Of a stretch of DNA of 63,989 nt, positions 15,871 through 24,133 are shown piece after piece. A program made the translations under genes and the position numbers. Origin of the DNA: Patescibacteria group bacterium AH-259-L05 (GTDB taxonomy: Bacteria > Patescibacteriota > Patescibacteriia > UBA2591 > UBA6264); the NCBI GenBank assembly GCA_027717985.1, contig JALLOO010000002.1:71257-135245 (forward strand), in the 5' to 3' direction. Each line of letters begins with the position of its first letter. Position 1 is the first letter of the stretch. The notes under the pieces were generated by a model that was not told where the DNA came from, ran no database searches, and saw only the letters and a program-made list of their open reading frames with translations.

Positions 15871-16998
15871 ATGAAGAGTATTTTTATCATCATTTTGGTG
15901 CTCATGGTTGCTGGTATTGGGTATTACGTTTTTAGTCAGCCAGTACCGCAAGCACAAGAGATTCAAGTGGCTCCACCTATTAGTGAGGGCGCGGTCGATA
16001 ATACGGTGAGACAAGAGCCAGTCGAACCGCCTCCTGAACCAAAACCAAACCGGGTAGATTTTTCGCAGTTTCATTCGCTCTTTCGTTTCTCAGGAGAGAT
16101 TCCCAATGGTTGGAAGGTTGAATTTGTACCTGAAATCATTGCATTCAACATTTATAATCCTGAAAGTTCTGCGGCAAGTATTAGAGAACAATCGCAGATA
16201 TTCATCCGGTACTTTGAAGCAAGCAGATTTTTAACACTTTCAACTGTTGATATTACTTTGCGCGAAGAAACAAAGAGCAATGGCCATCCTGCGGTGCGTT
16301 ATGAAATTATTAAAAAGCCAGGAGTTCCTAACTTTCCTCATCAACCAGGTTGGCGCAATGAGAAACACCGGCTTATTGATATTCGATTCACTAACAACAG
16401 CCCTAGTTTATTTTATGTGTTCACCTATACTCCCTCACTTGAAGAGTACATGTTTGATGATTTTATTAATTCGCTTACCTTCCATAATGATCTAGATAGT
16501 ATATATCCGCCGATTGATAGAATATTAGAACGATCTGTTAAAAAATCGTTTGGACTGAAAGTTTCACCAGAAGACTCTCCTATACAACCAGAGCGGTTTT
16601 CTGGATATCACACTGGCGTTGATTATGAAGTGTTTGGCGAGGAGTTGGAAAAAGACGTGTTCGTACGAGCAATATGCGGCGGTAAACTCCGTCAAAAGCA
16701 AAACGCTGATGGGTATGGCGGCGTTGCGGTACAAGATTGTCTTTTACAAGATCAAGCAATAACGGTGGTGTATGGTCATCTGAAACTCACAAGTATCATA
16801 CTTGAAGTTAATTCATACATCGCACCAGGAAGCGAGATTGGTATCCTGGGTGCACATCAGAGTATAGAAACAGATGGTGAGCGCAAACATCTTCACCTAG
16901 GCATCCGCAAGGGAACCATCGTAGATATTCGTGGTTATGTTGAAAATGAATCAGAACTTACAAATTGGCTGGATCCTCGTGCGCTTCTTTCTTTTTGA
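15871..16998 (+). CDS. Membrane-anchored M23 (LytM-type) metallopeptidase
   Basis: 375 residues. Residues 1-22 form one membrane anchor, followed by a Pro/Glu-rich linker and a middle domain of unknown type. The C-terminal domain (about 240-370) carries the M23 zinc signature: H and D in GYHTGVDYEV and HxH in KHLHLGI. These enzymes cut peptidoglycan cross-links. The active site looks complete. The ATG is only 7 bases behind a TATACT box and lacks a Shine-Dalgarno site. Confidence 0.82.
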   Translation: MKSIFIIILVLMVAGIGYYVFSQPVPQAQEIQVAPPISEGAVDNTVRQEPVEPPPEPKPNRVDFSQFHSLFRFSGEIPNGWKVEFVPEIIAFNIYNPESSAASIREQSQIFIRYFEASRFLTLSTVDITLREETKSNGHPAVRYEIIKKPGVPNFPHQPGWRNEKHRLIDIRFTNNSPSLFYVFTYTPSLEEYMFDDFINSLTFHNDLDSIYPPIDRILERSVKKSFGLKVSPEDSPIQPERFSGYHTGVDYEVFGEELEKDVFVRAICGGKLRQKQNADGYGGVAVQDCLLQDQAITVVYGHLKLTSIILEVNSYIAPGSEIGILGAHQSIETDGERKHLHLGIRKGTIVDIRGYVENESELTNWLDPRALLSF

Positions 16999-17059
16999 AA
17001 TGAAGCGCTAATGAGTTAATACGAAAGCGTTGTTTAGTTGGTAAGGGACCATTTTTTAT

Positions 17060-18547
17060 TTATTTATACCATCCTTGGGCTTTAAGAATTTTGCGTAAAG
17101 CCGGGTCATCTAAAGAAACTGGTGGGAGATAAACGCCAATGCGTTCTCGATCCCAAATGGCACCAGTTTTTTTCTTTTCACGAGGGGTTGTGAAGCGATA
17201 TTTATAAAATAAGGCACGAATATAGTGAGGTGGTTGATCTGAAAAAGGATTATGGCGCATCAGAGAAAGGGTGGCTTTATCATTTTTAAGAAGTTTTGCC
17301 ATAAAGTTTATAAACCACGGGTCATAGCCGTACGGAAGAGAAACACCTTCTGAGGTTATGCTAGCGCGAAAGGGTAAAAACCACATAAGCCAATCAAGCC
17401 GTAAATGATACGGAGCAATTTGGGGTGGCGTGCGTTTAAGATCCCCTGGCTTGCCCATAAATTCATATTCATGCCAGGTAGTTTCAGAGCTGATTACGTT
17501 CTCGTTTGTTCCTTCAACAATTACTTCGTAGCGAGGTCTGGTAATAGATCCAAACGCACCATAGGTGCCTACCAAATGTAAAGAGTTATACGAGGTATTC
17601 ATTACTTGACGGCGAGAAAGCATATTGCGTATGGGATAATAACTTAAAAAAGCAGTAATAACTGTGATAAGGATGATAACATAAGCAAAAACAGGCGTAG
17701 GAGCGGAGAGCAGCCCTGGTTTAAAGTGAAACAGCGCTCGAAGTTGTGCCCCGGAAAAGGTAGGGATGACAAGCACCATGGTGAGTAATCCAAGCCAGGA
17801 AAAATTTCCACTTATAAATAACCATCCGTGAAAAAGTAAGGTGAGACCTCCTGCAATTGCGGCAAATGGTTGAGGCGCAAAGTAGAAAAAAGGGACTATT
17901 AGTTCAACAAAATGATTAAACCCGACGCCGAATTGGTGAATCCATTTTGGCAGCCAGTGAAAATACCAACTTAAAGGGTTAGGCATAGGCTGGGTTTCAT
18001 AATGGTAGAAAAGGCAGGTAAAATCGCGCCAACATTCATCGCCTCGGAGTTTAATAAGTCCTGCGCCAAACATGGTTCGAAAAAGCAGCCATCTGAAAAG
18101 TAAAATAACCAAAAAAGAAGGATTGGTTTTTACTGATCCAAGAAAAACAGCAAAAAATCCTGCTTCTAACAGCATGGATTCCCATCCAAACGCAAAAAAG
18201 GATTGACCAACATTTGTAAAAGAAAGGTATAAAATCCAAAGCAGCAGCCAGGTAGTTACTGAAACGCCAGTACCAAATCGTTCAGAAAATCCTAAAAGCG
18301 CAAAGAGGGCCAGTCCTACCCCAAGCCATCCAAAAATGGTAAAGGCGACATCGGTTGATATCCATTGAAAGATGCTGGGGGCATTTCTAAAACTAATGTG
18401 TTGGATAAATTGAGGGACTGGGAGGATACCTTTTTCTCCAACAAGGGGTTTGAATTGGTGCACAATTGCAATAAAAGCAATAAGATATATCAGAGCAAGC
18501 GCTCGCTGAAATATAATTTTGGTAAGCCAATAACCGGTTATTTCCAT
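17060..18547 (-). CDS. Lipase maturation factor (LMF1) family membrane protein
   Basis: About 495 residues with many transmembrane segments. It has the family hallmarks FGWESMLLEAGFFAVFLG, LLFRTMFGAGLIKLRGDECW and FYHYETQPMPNPLSWYFHWL. In animals LMF1 helps lipases fold in the ER; the bacterial role is unknown. The frame is open up to 18613, but that would run through a tRNA gene, so I set the start at the ATG 18547 (MEITGYW). Located just downstream of tRNA-Ala on the same strand. Confidence 0.8.
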   Translation of the reverse strand: MEITGYWLTKIIFQRALALIYLIAFIAIVHQFKPLVGEKGILPVPQFIQHISFRNAPSIFQWISTDVAFTIFGWLGVGLALFALLGFSERFGTGVSVTTWLLLWILYLSFTNVGQSFFAFGWESMLLEAGFFAVFLGSVKTNPSFLVILLFRWLLFRTMFGAGLIKLRGDECWRDFTCLFYHYETQPMPNPLSWYFHWLPKWIHQFGVGFNHFVELIVPFFYFAPQPFAAIAGGLTLLFHGWLFISGNFSWLGLLTMVLVIPTFSGAQLRALFHFKPGLLSAPTPVFAYVIILITVITAFLSYYPIRNMLSRRQVMNTSYNSLHLVGTYGAFGSITRPRYEVIVEGTNENVISSETTWHEYEFMGKPGDLKRTPPQIAPYHLRLDWLMWFLPFRASITSEGVSLPYGYDPWFINFMAKLLKNDKATLSLMRHNPFSDQPPHYIRALFYKYRFTTPREKKKTGAIWDRERIGVYLPPVSLDDPALRKILKAQGWYK

Positions 18548-18575
18548 AACACATTGTCTAAATATGAATTGTTTT

Positions 18576-18649
18576 TGGTGGACCTGGGCGGAATCGAACC
18601 GCCACCACTGCAATGCGAATGCAGCGCTCTACCACTAAGCTACAGGCCC
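18576..18649 (-). tRNA. tRNA-Ala (anticodon CGC)
   Basis: Cloverleaf on the minus strand: acceptor GGGCCTG/CAGGTCC, anticodon arm CTGCA-TTCGCAT-TGCAG, ACCA encoded. Its 5' end follows the stop of the alpha/beta hydrolase gene by one base. Confidence 0.9.
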
Positions 18650-18650
18650 T

Positions 18651-19211
18651 TTATTGAGATATTTTTAAAACAGATTTTAAAGCACTTGGGAGTTTATGTA
18701 TACCATCATCACCACTGAAATGTCTCATGTTACGTTCTATAATTATTTCAGCATGTAACTTTTTTTTAAAAAACTCTTTTCCATAATGGAGTGAAACCCA
18801 AGGATCATTATCAGAGTGTATTACAATAAATTTTTTACAATGAGATATTATTTTTTTCCAGTTGATAGGTTTAGTAAAAAAACTATTTAGCTCTTTATAC
18901 CCTAAGTTTGAGGTAAATCCAGCAATAAGAACAGCACCACCGATTTTTTGATTTTTTTGTAAGGTTTCACAATATCTCAGAATAGTGATACAGCCTAAGC
19001 TATGGCCAACAAAATAGCAGTTTTTATCTGGAATCCCTACTGTTTTTGTCAAATGCTTTAACCATGCGTTCATGTTTGGATGATTTGTGTTTGGCATAGC
19101 AGGAACGTAAACCTTAAAACCTCTTTTTTCTAACTCGTTTTTCAGCCAAGGTCTCCAGCCTTCTTCTGGATATCCTTCCCAGCCATGTATAAGAAATGCT
19201 CTTTTAGTCAT
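18651..19211 (-). CDS. RBBP9/YdeN-type alpha/beta hydrolase
   Basis: About 186 residues. MTKRAFLIHGWEGYPEEGW begins the fold, the nucleophile is Ser in VGHSLGC, the acid is Asp in HSDNDPWV and the base is His in MRHFSGDDGIH, all as in RBBP9-like serine hydrolases. The substrate is unknown. A start at 19232 is possible; the ATG at 19211 fits the family. The stop is one base from a downstream tRNA-Ala on the same strand. Confidence 0.82.
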   Translation of the reverse strand: MTKRAFLIHGWEGYPEEGWRPWLKNELEKRGFKVYVPAMPNTNHPNMNAWLKHLTKTVGIPDKNCYFVGHSLGCITILRYCETLQKNQKIGGAVLIAGFTSNLGYKELNSFFTKPINWKKIISHCKKFIVIHSDNDPWVSLHYGKEFFKKKLHAEIIIERNMRHFSGDDGIHKLPSALKSVLKISQ

Positions 19212-19288
19212 GATACCAATTAATTTAGACAATAAGTTATTAGTTTTTTAATTGTATCAATTTTTACCTTGTTTTGTAAAGATAAGAG

Positions 19289-19316
19289 TTGACGGAAAGA
19301 AAATATTGCTTATACT
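19289..19316 (+). promoter_or_regulatory. Promoter with short leader for miaB
   Basis: TTGACG, 16-base spacer, TATACT, ending 11 bases before the ATG at 19328, so the leader would be about 5 bases. Confidence 0.65.
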
Positions 19317-19327
19317 AAGTGATAATT

Positions 19328-20491
19328 ATGAAATATTTTATTAAAACATTTGGGTGTCAGCAAAACACTGCTGATTCAGAGCGCATTGCATCATACTATC
19401 AAGCGCGCGGTTATACACCGGCAAACAATTACGAAGATTCTGATGTGGTGGTAATTAATACGTGCGTGGTGCGCCAGCAAGCAGAAGATCGAGTGTACGG
19501 CTTGGCTCAAAATTTACAGCCATTAAAGGATAAAAATCCAGATTTTAAAATTGTGGTAACCGGGTGCTTAGTGGGCGCAGCAGCACGCGAGCCAACCGGG
19601 AAACTAGTGCGGCAAATGAAACGACGACTTCCGAATGTGGATGAATTTTTGCCTATTGAAGAAGTTGGTTTTGAGTATCAAGCGATTCGCGACGATAAAG
19701 AGCATGGATGGGTCCCCATATCTTCTGGATGTAATAATTTTTGCACGTTTTGTATTGTGCCGTTTTCTCGCGGCAGAGAAATCTCGCGGCCATTCCAAGA
19801 AATTATTGACGAAGTTAAACATTTAGTACAAGTTGGATATAGCAAACTTACGTTGCTTGGGCAAAATGTTAATTCGTATGGCTCGGATCTGGTTAAGAGA
19901 CATGAAGATAAACAAGTTAAATATTATGAGCTTCCTGATGGCAGGAAAGTAAAACCAGTAATAGTAAAGCATTTAGGCAGGTATCGGATTCCTACACTTT
20001 TCCCGTATCTTTTAGAAACAATAGCCAAGATAAAACAATTTAAAAAAATTTCATTTATTTCATCAAATCCTTGGGATTTTTCAGATGAGCTGATTGAGGT
20101 CATTTCAAAATACAAAAATATTGATCGTATACTTCATTTACCCGTGCAAGCGGGCGACAATAAAGTGTTAAAGCGCATGAATCGATGGTATACGCGGGAA
20201 CAATATATGGATTTAGTTAAGAAAATCAGAGGTAAAGTTAGGGGGGTATCATTTACTACTGACATTATTGTTGGGTTTCCGGGAGAAACAGATAAGGCAT
20301 TTCAAAACACTATTGATCTATCTAGGCGCATTAAGTTTGAACGAGCATTTATTGCATGTTATTCTCCTCGACCCGGAACTGTTGCAGCACAGTCACCGCA
20401 ATTTAAAGACGATGTGCCGTATGAGATAAAAAAACAGCGCTTTCACACGCTTGATAAGTTTATCAACTACAAATACCGAAAAGATAATTAA
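19328..20491 (+). CDS. miaB: tRNA 2-methylthio-N6-isopentenyladenosine synthase (MiaB), lacking TRAM domain
   Basis: 387 residues. The N-terminal methylthiotransferase domain has the three cluster cysteines in TFGCQQN, NTCVVR and VTGCLV; the radical-SAM domain has CNNFCTFC (about residue 138) and later GFPGETDK. The protein ends at HTLDKFINYKYRKDN, just before the place where MiaB proteins continue into a TRAM RNA-binding domain. It thiomethylates A37 of tRNAs reading U-codons. The GTG at 19319 is rejected because it would precede the predicted transcription start. Confidence 0.88.
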   Translation: MKYFIKTFGCQQNTADSERIASYYQARGYTPANNYEDSDVVVINTCVVRQQAEDRVYGLAQNLQPLKDKNPDFKIVVTGCLVGAAAREPTGKLVRQMKRRLPNVDEFLPIEEVGFEYQAIRDDKEHGWVPISSGCNNFCTFCIVPFSRGREISRPFQEIIDEVKHLVQVGYSKLTLLGQNVNSYGSDLVKRHEDKQVKYYELPDGRKVKPVIVKHLGRYRIPTLFPYLLETIAKIKQFKKISFISSNPWDFSDELIEVISKYKNIDRILHLPVQAGDNKVLKRMNRWYTREQYMDLVKKIRGKVRGVSFTTDIIVGFPGETDKAFQNTIDLSRRIKFERAFIACYSPRPGTVAAQSPQFKDDVPYEIKKQRFHTLDKFINYKYRKDN

Positions 20492-20558
20492 ATCGGGGGT
20501 TTGACTCCGGATATACACAAGATATACAAAATCAGGAGTCAAGCTCCCGATTTTTTTT
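20491..20558 (+). terminator. Long-stem terminator after miaB
   Basis: AATCGGGGGTTTGACTCC pairs with GGAGTCAAGCTCCCGATT over a 26-base loop, then eight T. The stem contains the word TGACTCC also found in the repeat at 3762-3820. Confidence 0.75.
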
Positions 20559-20566
20559 GCAGTTTA

Positions 20567-20713
20567 TTAAAAAAACAAAGATATAGCATATACAAAGCCA
20601 AGTACTGCGCCCTCTACAGCTTTCGCAAAAGTTATGACTAGAATAGACGAGAGAGGGATAGAGAAGAGAAATAATCCCATCAATGCTACAAAGAGTCGTA
20701 TGTTTTTACTCAT
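20567..20713 (-). CDS. Small membrane protein of 48 residues
   Basis: Starts MSKNIRLFVALMGLFLF and has two hydrophobic segments covering most of its length. The ATG is preceded by GGAGGG at the right distance and by a promoter TTGCCC-N17-TATAAT, which argues that this short frame is real. The function is unknown. It lies downstream of another small membrane protein on the same strand. Confidence 0.6.
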   Translation of the reverse strand: MSKNIRLFVALMGLFLFSIPLSSILVITFAKAVEGAVLGFVYAISLFF

Positions 20714-20751
20714 GATGCCCTCCATTTTAAGGGGTAAGGTACAACAAGGAT

Positions 20752-20780
20752 ATTATATAACACTGTTATTTAAAGGGCAA
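20752..20780 (-). promoter_or_regulatory. Promoter of the 48-residue protein
   Basis: Minus strand TTGCCC, 17-base spacer, TATAAT. A perfect DnaA-box word TTATCCACA (20787-20795) lies just upstream, as a lone copy. Confidence 0.6.
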
Positions 20781-20811
20781 GACCACTTATCCACATTAAA
20801 GATTTTTTATT

Positions 20812-20847
20812 TTAAAAAAGAAATCCCGCCAGCAATGTGGCGGGAAG
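20812..20847 (-). terminator. Terminator after the 73-residue protein
   Basis: Minus strand TCCCGCC-acattgct-GGCGGGA followed by TTTCTTTTTT. Confidence 0.7.
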
Positions 20848-20873
20848 CAGTTGGTCTGCTTAGTCCTTGATGC

Positions 20874-21095
20874 TTACAACCATTGCAGCCAGGCAAGGAG
20901 CGTGCCGATCAGCGTCGGAATTGCAGCATACTTCACCGTTACCACCAAACTGACTATGGGGGCAATAGAGAGAGCTGACCGTACACCTCTCCAACCATTG
21001 ATTGCATAGCCCATCACTGGAGCCATGAGGATTAGAGCGCCGGCAAGTGTTGCGAGCATTCCTAAGCAGAACTGTAGAGCCTCTGGAAAAGTCAT
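20874..21095 (-). CDS. Small membrane protein of 73 residues
   Basis: MTFPEALQFCLGMLATLAG leads into two or three hydrophobic helices; no known family is recognised. The start has a strong AAAGGAGG site. The transcript would begin at a perfect consensus promoter (21188-21216) and carry about 85 bases of leader with two hairpins (ATCGG/CCGAT and TACCATG/CATGGTA), so regulation at the RNA level is possible. Own terminator. Confidence 0.65.
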   Translation of the reverse strand: MTFPEALQFCLGMLATLAGALILMAPVMGYAINGWRGVRSALSIAPIVSLVVTVKYAAIPTLIGTLLAWLQWL

Positions 21096-21187
21096 GACGT
21101 TCCTCCTTTTATTATGTAAGCATGTGAATTACCATGCAATTTTCATGGTAGAGGTTATCGGTTCTTCCGATATTATATTATGTTTAT

Positions 21188-21216
21188 ATTATACCACATT
21201 TCGCCCAAAATGTCAA
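21188..21216 (-). promoter_or_regulatory. Perfect consensus sigma70 promoter
   Basis: Minus strand TTGACA, 17-base spacer, TATAAT, driving the 73-residue membrane protein. Confidence 0.85.
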
Positions 21217-21233
21217 GAGCAGATTTCCACTTT

Positions 21234-22376
21234 TTATACTTTTTCTAAGGCCTGTTTCAGGTCATTTATAATGTCATCCGGATCTTCAATACCGACCGAG
21301 AGGCGTACTAATCCATCAGTCAGTCCGCGTTCAAGACGTTCTTTTTTAGGAACTTCAGCATGCGTCATAGTTGCCGGGTGGGTAATCATGGTTTCAACTG
21401 CCCCTAAACTTTCTGCTAAAGAGCACAGTTTAACGTTATTCATTAGTTTTTTTCCTGCACTAATGCCACCCTTAAGTTCAAATGAAATCATGCCAGAAAA
21501 TCCACTCATTTGTTCAGCTGCGATATTATGTTGTGGATGAGATGCAAGACCTGGATAGGTTACTTTTTTAACTTTTGGATGACTTTGTAAAAATTCTGCT
21601 ACTATTTGACCACTTTCACAATGCCGCTTCATGCGCAAAGATAATGTTTTTACTCCTAAAAGCGTGAGCCAGCAATCAAATGGAGACGGCACGGCGCCAA
21701 TAGTTTTTTGTACAAATTTCATAGCTTCATATATGTCTTTACGATTCGTAATTAAAATGCCGCCAATAAGCTGATTATGGCCGCTGATATATTTAGTGGT
21801 TGAATGTATTACAATATCAGCACCAAATTCAAGTGGACGGAGTAATGCGGGTGTGGCAAAGGTGGAGTCAACTACATAGATAAGTTTATGCTGTTTTGCA
21901 ATATTTGCCATTGCACCGAGGTCGGTTATTTTTAAAAGTGGGTTAGTGGGCGTTTCAATCCAGAGCATTTTTGTATTTTTTCGAATTACTTGTTTTACTT
22001 TTGGCGGGTTTGACGTGTCAACATAGGTAAATTTTAAATTATACTTTGTCAAAATGTTATTAAAGTGACGAGAAACGCCGCCATAGACATCATCGGAACA
22101 CACCACATGATCACCTGCTTTTAAAAGTTTGGTACAACTGTCAATTGCAGCCATGCCAGAGGCGAATGCAACACCATATTTTCCTCCTTCAATTGCTGAA
22201 AGATTTTCTTCCATAATTTGGCGTGTAGGGTTTGCTGCGCGGGTATAGTCAAATCCTTTATCTTTACCAACCTGTTCTAATACATAGGTTGCGACAGAAT
22301 AAAGCGGTGGAATAATCGCGCCGGTTGTTTTATCTGGCTTAATTTTTGCCCGCACTACAAGCGTATCAAATTTCAT
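21234..22376 (-). CDS. Cys/Met metabolism PLP enzyme (cystathionine gamma-synthase/lyase family)
   Basis: 380 residues from MKFDTLVVRAKIKPDKTTGA. The family's landmarks are YTRAANPTR, the PLP phosphate region FASGMAAID, the Asp in VVDSTFATP, and the Schiff-base Lys in HSTTKYISGHNQLIGG (about 200). The C-terminal SLGAVETMITHPATMTHA region is intact. Gamma-synthase, gamma-lyase and beta-lyase cannot be told apart from sequence alone. The frame is open to a TTG at 22406, but that abuts a tRNA; ATG 22376 is preferred. Confidence 0.88.
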   Translation of the reverse strand: MKFDTLVVRAKIKPDKTTGAIIPPLYSVATYVLEQVGKDKGFDYTRAANPTRQIMEENLSAIEGGKYGVAFASGMAAIDSCTKLLKAGDHVVCSDDVYGGVSRHFNNILTKYNLKFTYVDTSNPPKVKQVIRKNTKMLWIETPTNPLLKITDLGAMANIAKQHKLIYVVDSTFATPALLRPLEFGADIVIHSTTKYISGHNQLIGGILITNRKDIYEAMKFVQKTIGAVPSPFDCWLTLLGVKTLSLRMKRHCESGQIVAEFLQSHPKVKKVTYPGLASHPQHNIAAEQMSGFSGMISFELKGGISAGKKLMNNVKLCSLAESLGAVETMITHPATMTHAEVPKKERLERGLTDGLVRLSVGIEDPDDIINDLKQALEKV

Positions 22377-22406
22377 ATATATGGTTGGGTTATTATTTAT
22401 TAACAA

Positions 22407-22479
22407 TGCCCCGACGAGGGATCGAACCTCGATATCATTCTTAGGAGGAATGCGCTCTAATCCGTTGAGCTATCGGGGC
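22407..22479 (-). tRNA. tRNA-Arg (anticodon CCT)
   Basis: Minus strand: acceptor GCCCCGA/TCGGGGC, anticodon arm CATTC-CTCCTAA-GAATG, T-arm CGAGG-TTCGATC-CCTCG. CCA is not encoded. The 5' end is one base after the stop of the 51-residue gene. Confidence 0.9.
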
Positions 22480-22480
22480 T

Positions 22481-22636
22481 CTATTTAGTTATGAGGTTGG
22501 CTAATTCTAGAAGAAAGTTTGTTCGAGTATTAATAATTGCCAAAATAATTAAAATAACTGCGATAACTATGCTGATACTAAGAATTCGTTTGAGATCTTT
22601 TACTAAGTACTTTGTTTTATTTTCTATTTCGCTCAT
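22481..22636 (-). CDS. Small single-span membrane protein of 51 residues
   Basis: MSEIENKTKYLVKDLKRI, a hydrophobic helix from about residue 19 to 35 (ISIVIAVILIILAII), then a short polar tail. No Shine-Dalgarno site. The topology suggests a charged cytoplasmic N-terminus and one membrane helix; the function is unknown. It is followed by tRNA-Arg one base after the stop, consistent with cotranscription. Confidence 0.55.
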   Translation of the reverse strand: MSEIENKTKYLVKDLKRILSISIVIAVILIILAIINTRTNFLLELANLITK

Positions 22637-22699
22637 TTGATAATTTAAAAATTGATTAGAAATTTGCCCACGATGTATATTGTAGGCAACTTTATATTG

Positions 22700-22728
22700 T
22701 TGTCAATGTATAATTAATTTGTTATTAT
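22700..22728 (+). promoter_or_regulatory. Promoter for the bactofilin gene
   Basis: TTGTCA, 17-base spacer, TATTAT, about 30 bases before the ATG at 22760. Confidence 0.55.
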
Positions 22729-22759
22729 GAATATAATAATAAGCTATTAATTATTTTTT

Positions 22760-23167
22760 ATGTTAGGAAAAGAAGGAAAAATAAAACCAGAAGATGCTGA
22801 AACTATTATTGGTGCAGGCGTTAAAGTAGAAGGGAGTTTTTCTGCGTTTGGTAATGTAATTATTAAGGGGCAGCTTTTAGGCTCCTTAGAGACAAAGAGT
22901 AATCTTGAGTTGCGAGAGGGCGGAAGAATTGAGGCAGATATTGTAGCAAAAAATGCATCAGTTGGCGGTGAGGTAAAGGGCAATTTTGATGTGGAAGAAA
23001 AAATTGAGCTTGCCTCTAGCGCCAAAGTTTCAGGAGATCTTACGTGCCGGGTGTTGGCCATTGAAGAGGGCGCAGTATTAAATGGACGATGTAGCGTTGG
23101 CGGTGGAACACCAAGTGCTGTTCCGGAGGAACGAGAAGAGGAAAGAGAGGAACGAGAAGAGGAATAA
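22760..23167 (+). CDS. Bactofilin (polymer-forming cytoskeletal protein)
   Basis: 135 residues. Residues 14-115 show the right-handed beta-helix repeats of bactofilins (TIIGAGVKVEGSF, NVIIKGQLLGSLE, GGRIEADIVAKNASVGGEVKG, GAVLNGRC). The tail is almost purely Glu and Arg. Bactofilins polymerise without nucleotide and shape local wall growth. First gene of the plus-strand housekeeping run. Confidence 0.88.
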   Translation: MLGKEGKIKPEDAETIIGAGVKVEGSFSAFGNVIIKGQLLGSLETKSNLELREGGRIEADIVAKNASVGGEVKGNFDVEEKIELASSAKVSGDLTCRVLAIEEGAVLNGRCSVGGGTPSAVPEEREEEREEREEE

Positions 23168-23193
23168 TGGAGGCGATATAAGTCGCTGATATT

Positions 23194-23298
23194 ACCCAGC
23201 ACTCAATTTTGTAAGCATCTGTATTTTAGAGATACAAGGTTTTCTTGATAATGAATTTAAACTAAATGTGATGTTCACAAAAATTGAGGGCTGGGTGC
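23194..23298. repeat. Inverted repeat pair enclosing about 65 bases
   Basis: Arms ACCCAGCACTCAATTTTGT (23194-23212) and its near-complement ACAAAAATTGAGGGCTGGGT (23277-23296). The interior is AT-rich without a reading frame. It could form one long hairpin in RNA, or be a small MITE-like relic. Lies between bactofilin and the kinase-like gene. Confidence 0.65.
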
Positions 23299-23324
23299 TC
23301 GAAAATTAAAATTAATTTTCTCTC

Positions 23325-24107
23325 ATGTATTTTTATATTTACGATTCTTTTCTGGCGAAAAAAAAATATGCCAGGACTATTTCGAAGATAGAAATTCGGC
23401 TTGCACGGCTAGGCATTGATGGTAAAAAACGCCAGCTGACAGTTTTAAAGAATGTCAAAGAAATGGTAAATGATATATTAAAGCACGAATCCCCCACCAT
23501 TGTTGTCGTAGGGGGAGACGAAACATTTTATGCTGCAGCAATTCCTATGGCAGGCTCTCCCGCCGTTTTAGGTTTTATCCCAACTGATTCTCACTCAAGC
23601 GTTGCTCATGTGCTCGGTTTGCCATTAAATGAGTATGCATGTGATGTGATTTCAGCACGGCGAATTGAAACGGTAAGTTTTGGCAAGGTTAATAAACAGT
23701 ATTTTTTTTCATCCCTTGAGTTTACTGCTCATAAAGTTGTTTTAAATGTTGATGACACCTACCAAATTATTCCTAAGCGAGTAAAATCTATTAAGGTTAT
23801 TAACCTAGATTTGCTACAATTTGAGCAGTTGTCAGAAGAACCAGATTTTAAAAAAATGGCATCTAACCCAAAAGATGAATACTTAGAAGTGTTGATGGGT
23901 ACGCCAGGACAAAAGCTTTTATTCTGGCAAAGAAAAGAAAAACGTGATAGTTTATTCTTTGTTAAGAAATTAAAAGTTGATGCAAAGAATCCTAAAGATG
24001 AGGTTAACATTACCCTTGATAAAAATAAAATAGTAAAGACTCCTGCAGTAGTAGAATTGGCTCAAGAAAGACTAAAAGTAATTGTGGGGAAAGATAGACT
24101 TATTTGA
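23325..24107 (+). CDS. Diacylglycerol/lipid kinase catalytic-domain-like protein
   Basis: 260 residues. The N-terminal Rossmann-like part has VVVGGDETFYAAA where lipid and NAD kinases carry GGDGT, and GFIPTDSHSSVAHVLGLP resembles their GTxNDFA region. The C-terminal part is less conserved. The Gly-to-Glu change in the GGDGT loop makes kinase activity doubtful. No Shine-Dalgarno site. Probably read with the genes that follow. Confidence 0.65.
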   Translation: MYFYIYDSFLAKKKYARTISKIEIRLARLGIDGKKRQLTVLKNVKEMVNDILKHESPTIVVVGGDETFYAAAIPMAGSPAVLGFIPTDSHSSVAHVLGLPLNEYACDVISARRIETVSFGKVNKQYFFSSLEFTAHKVVLNVDDTYQIIPKRVKSIKVINLDLLQFEQLSEEPDFKKMASNPKDEYLEVLMGTPGQKLLFWQRKEKRDSLFFVKKLKVDAKNPKDEVNITLDKNKIVKTPAVVELAQERLKVIVGKDRLI

Positions 24108-24133
24108 AGAATAAATTGTTCATACGTTAGTTT

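Noticed and set aside
20634-20870. Plus-strand 78-residue frame
   Set aside because: It is antisense to a better supported 48-residue gene and has no ribosome site or plausible sequence.
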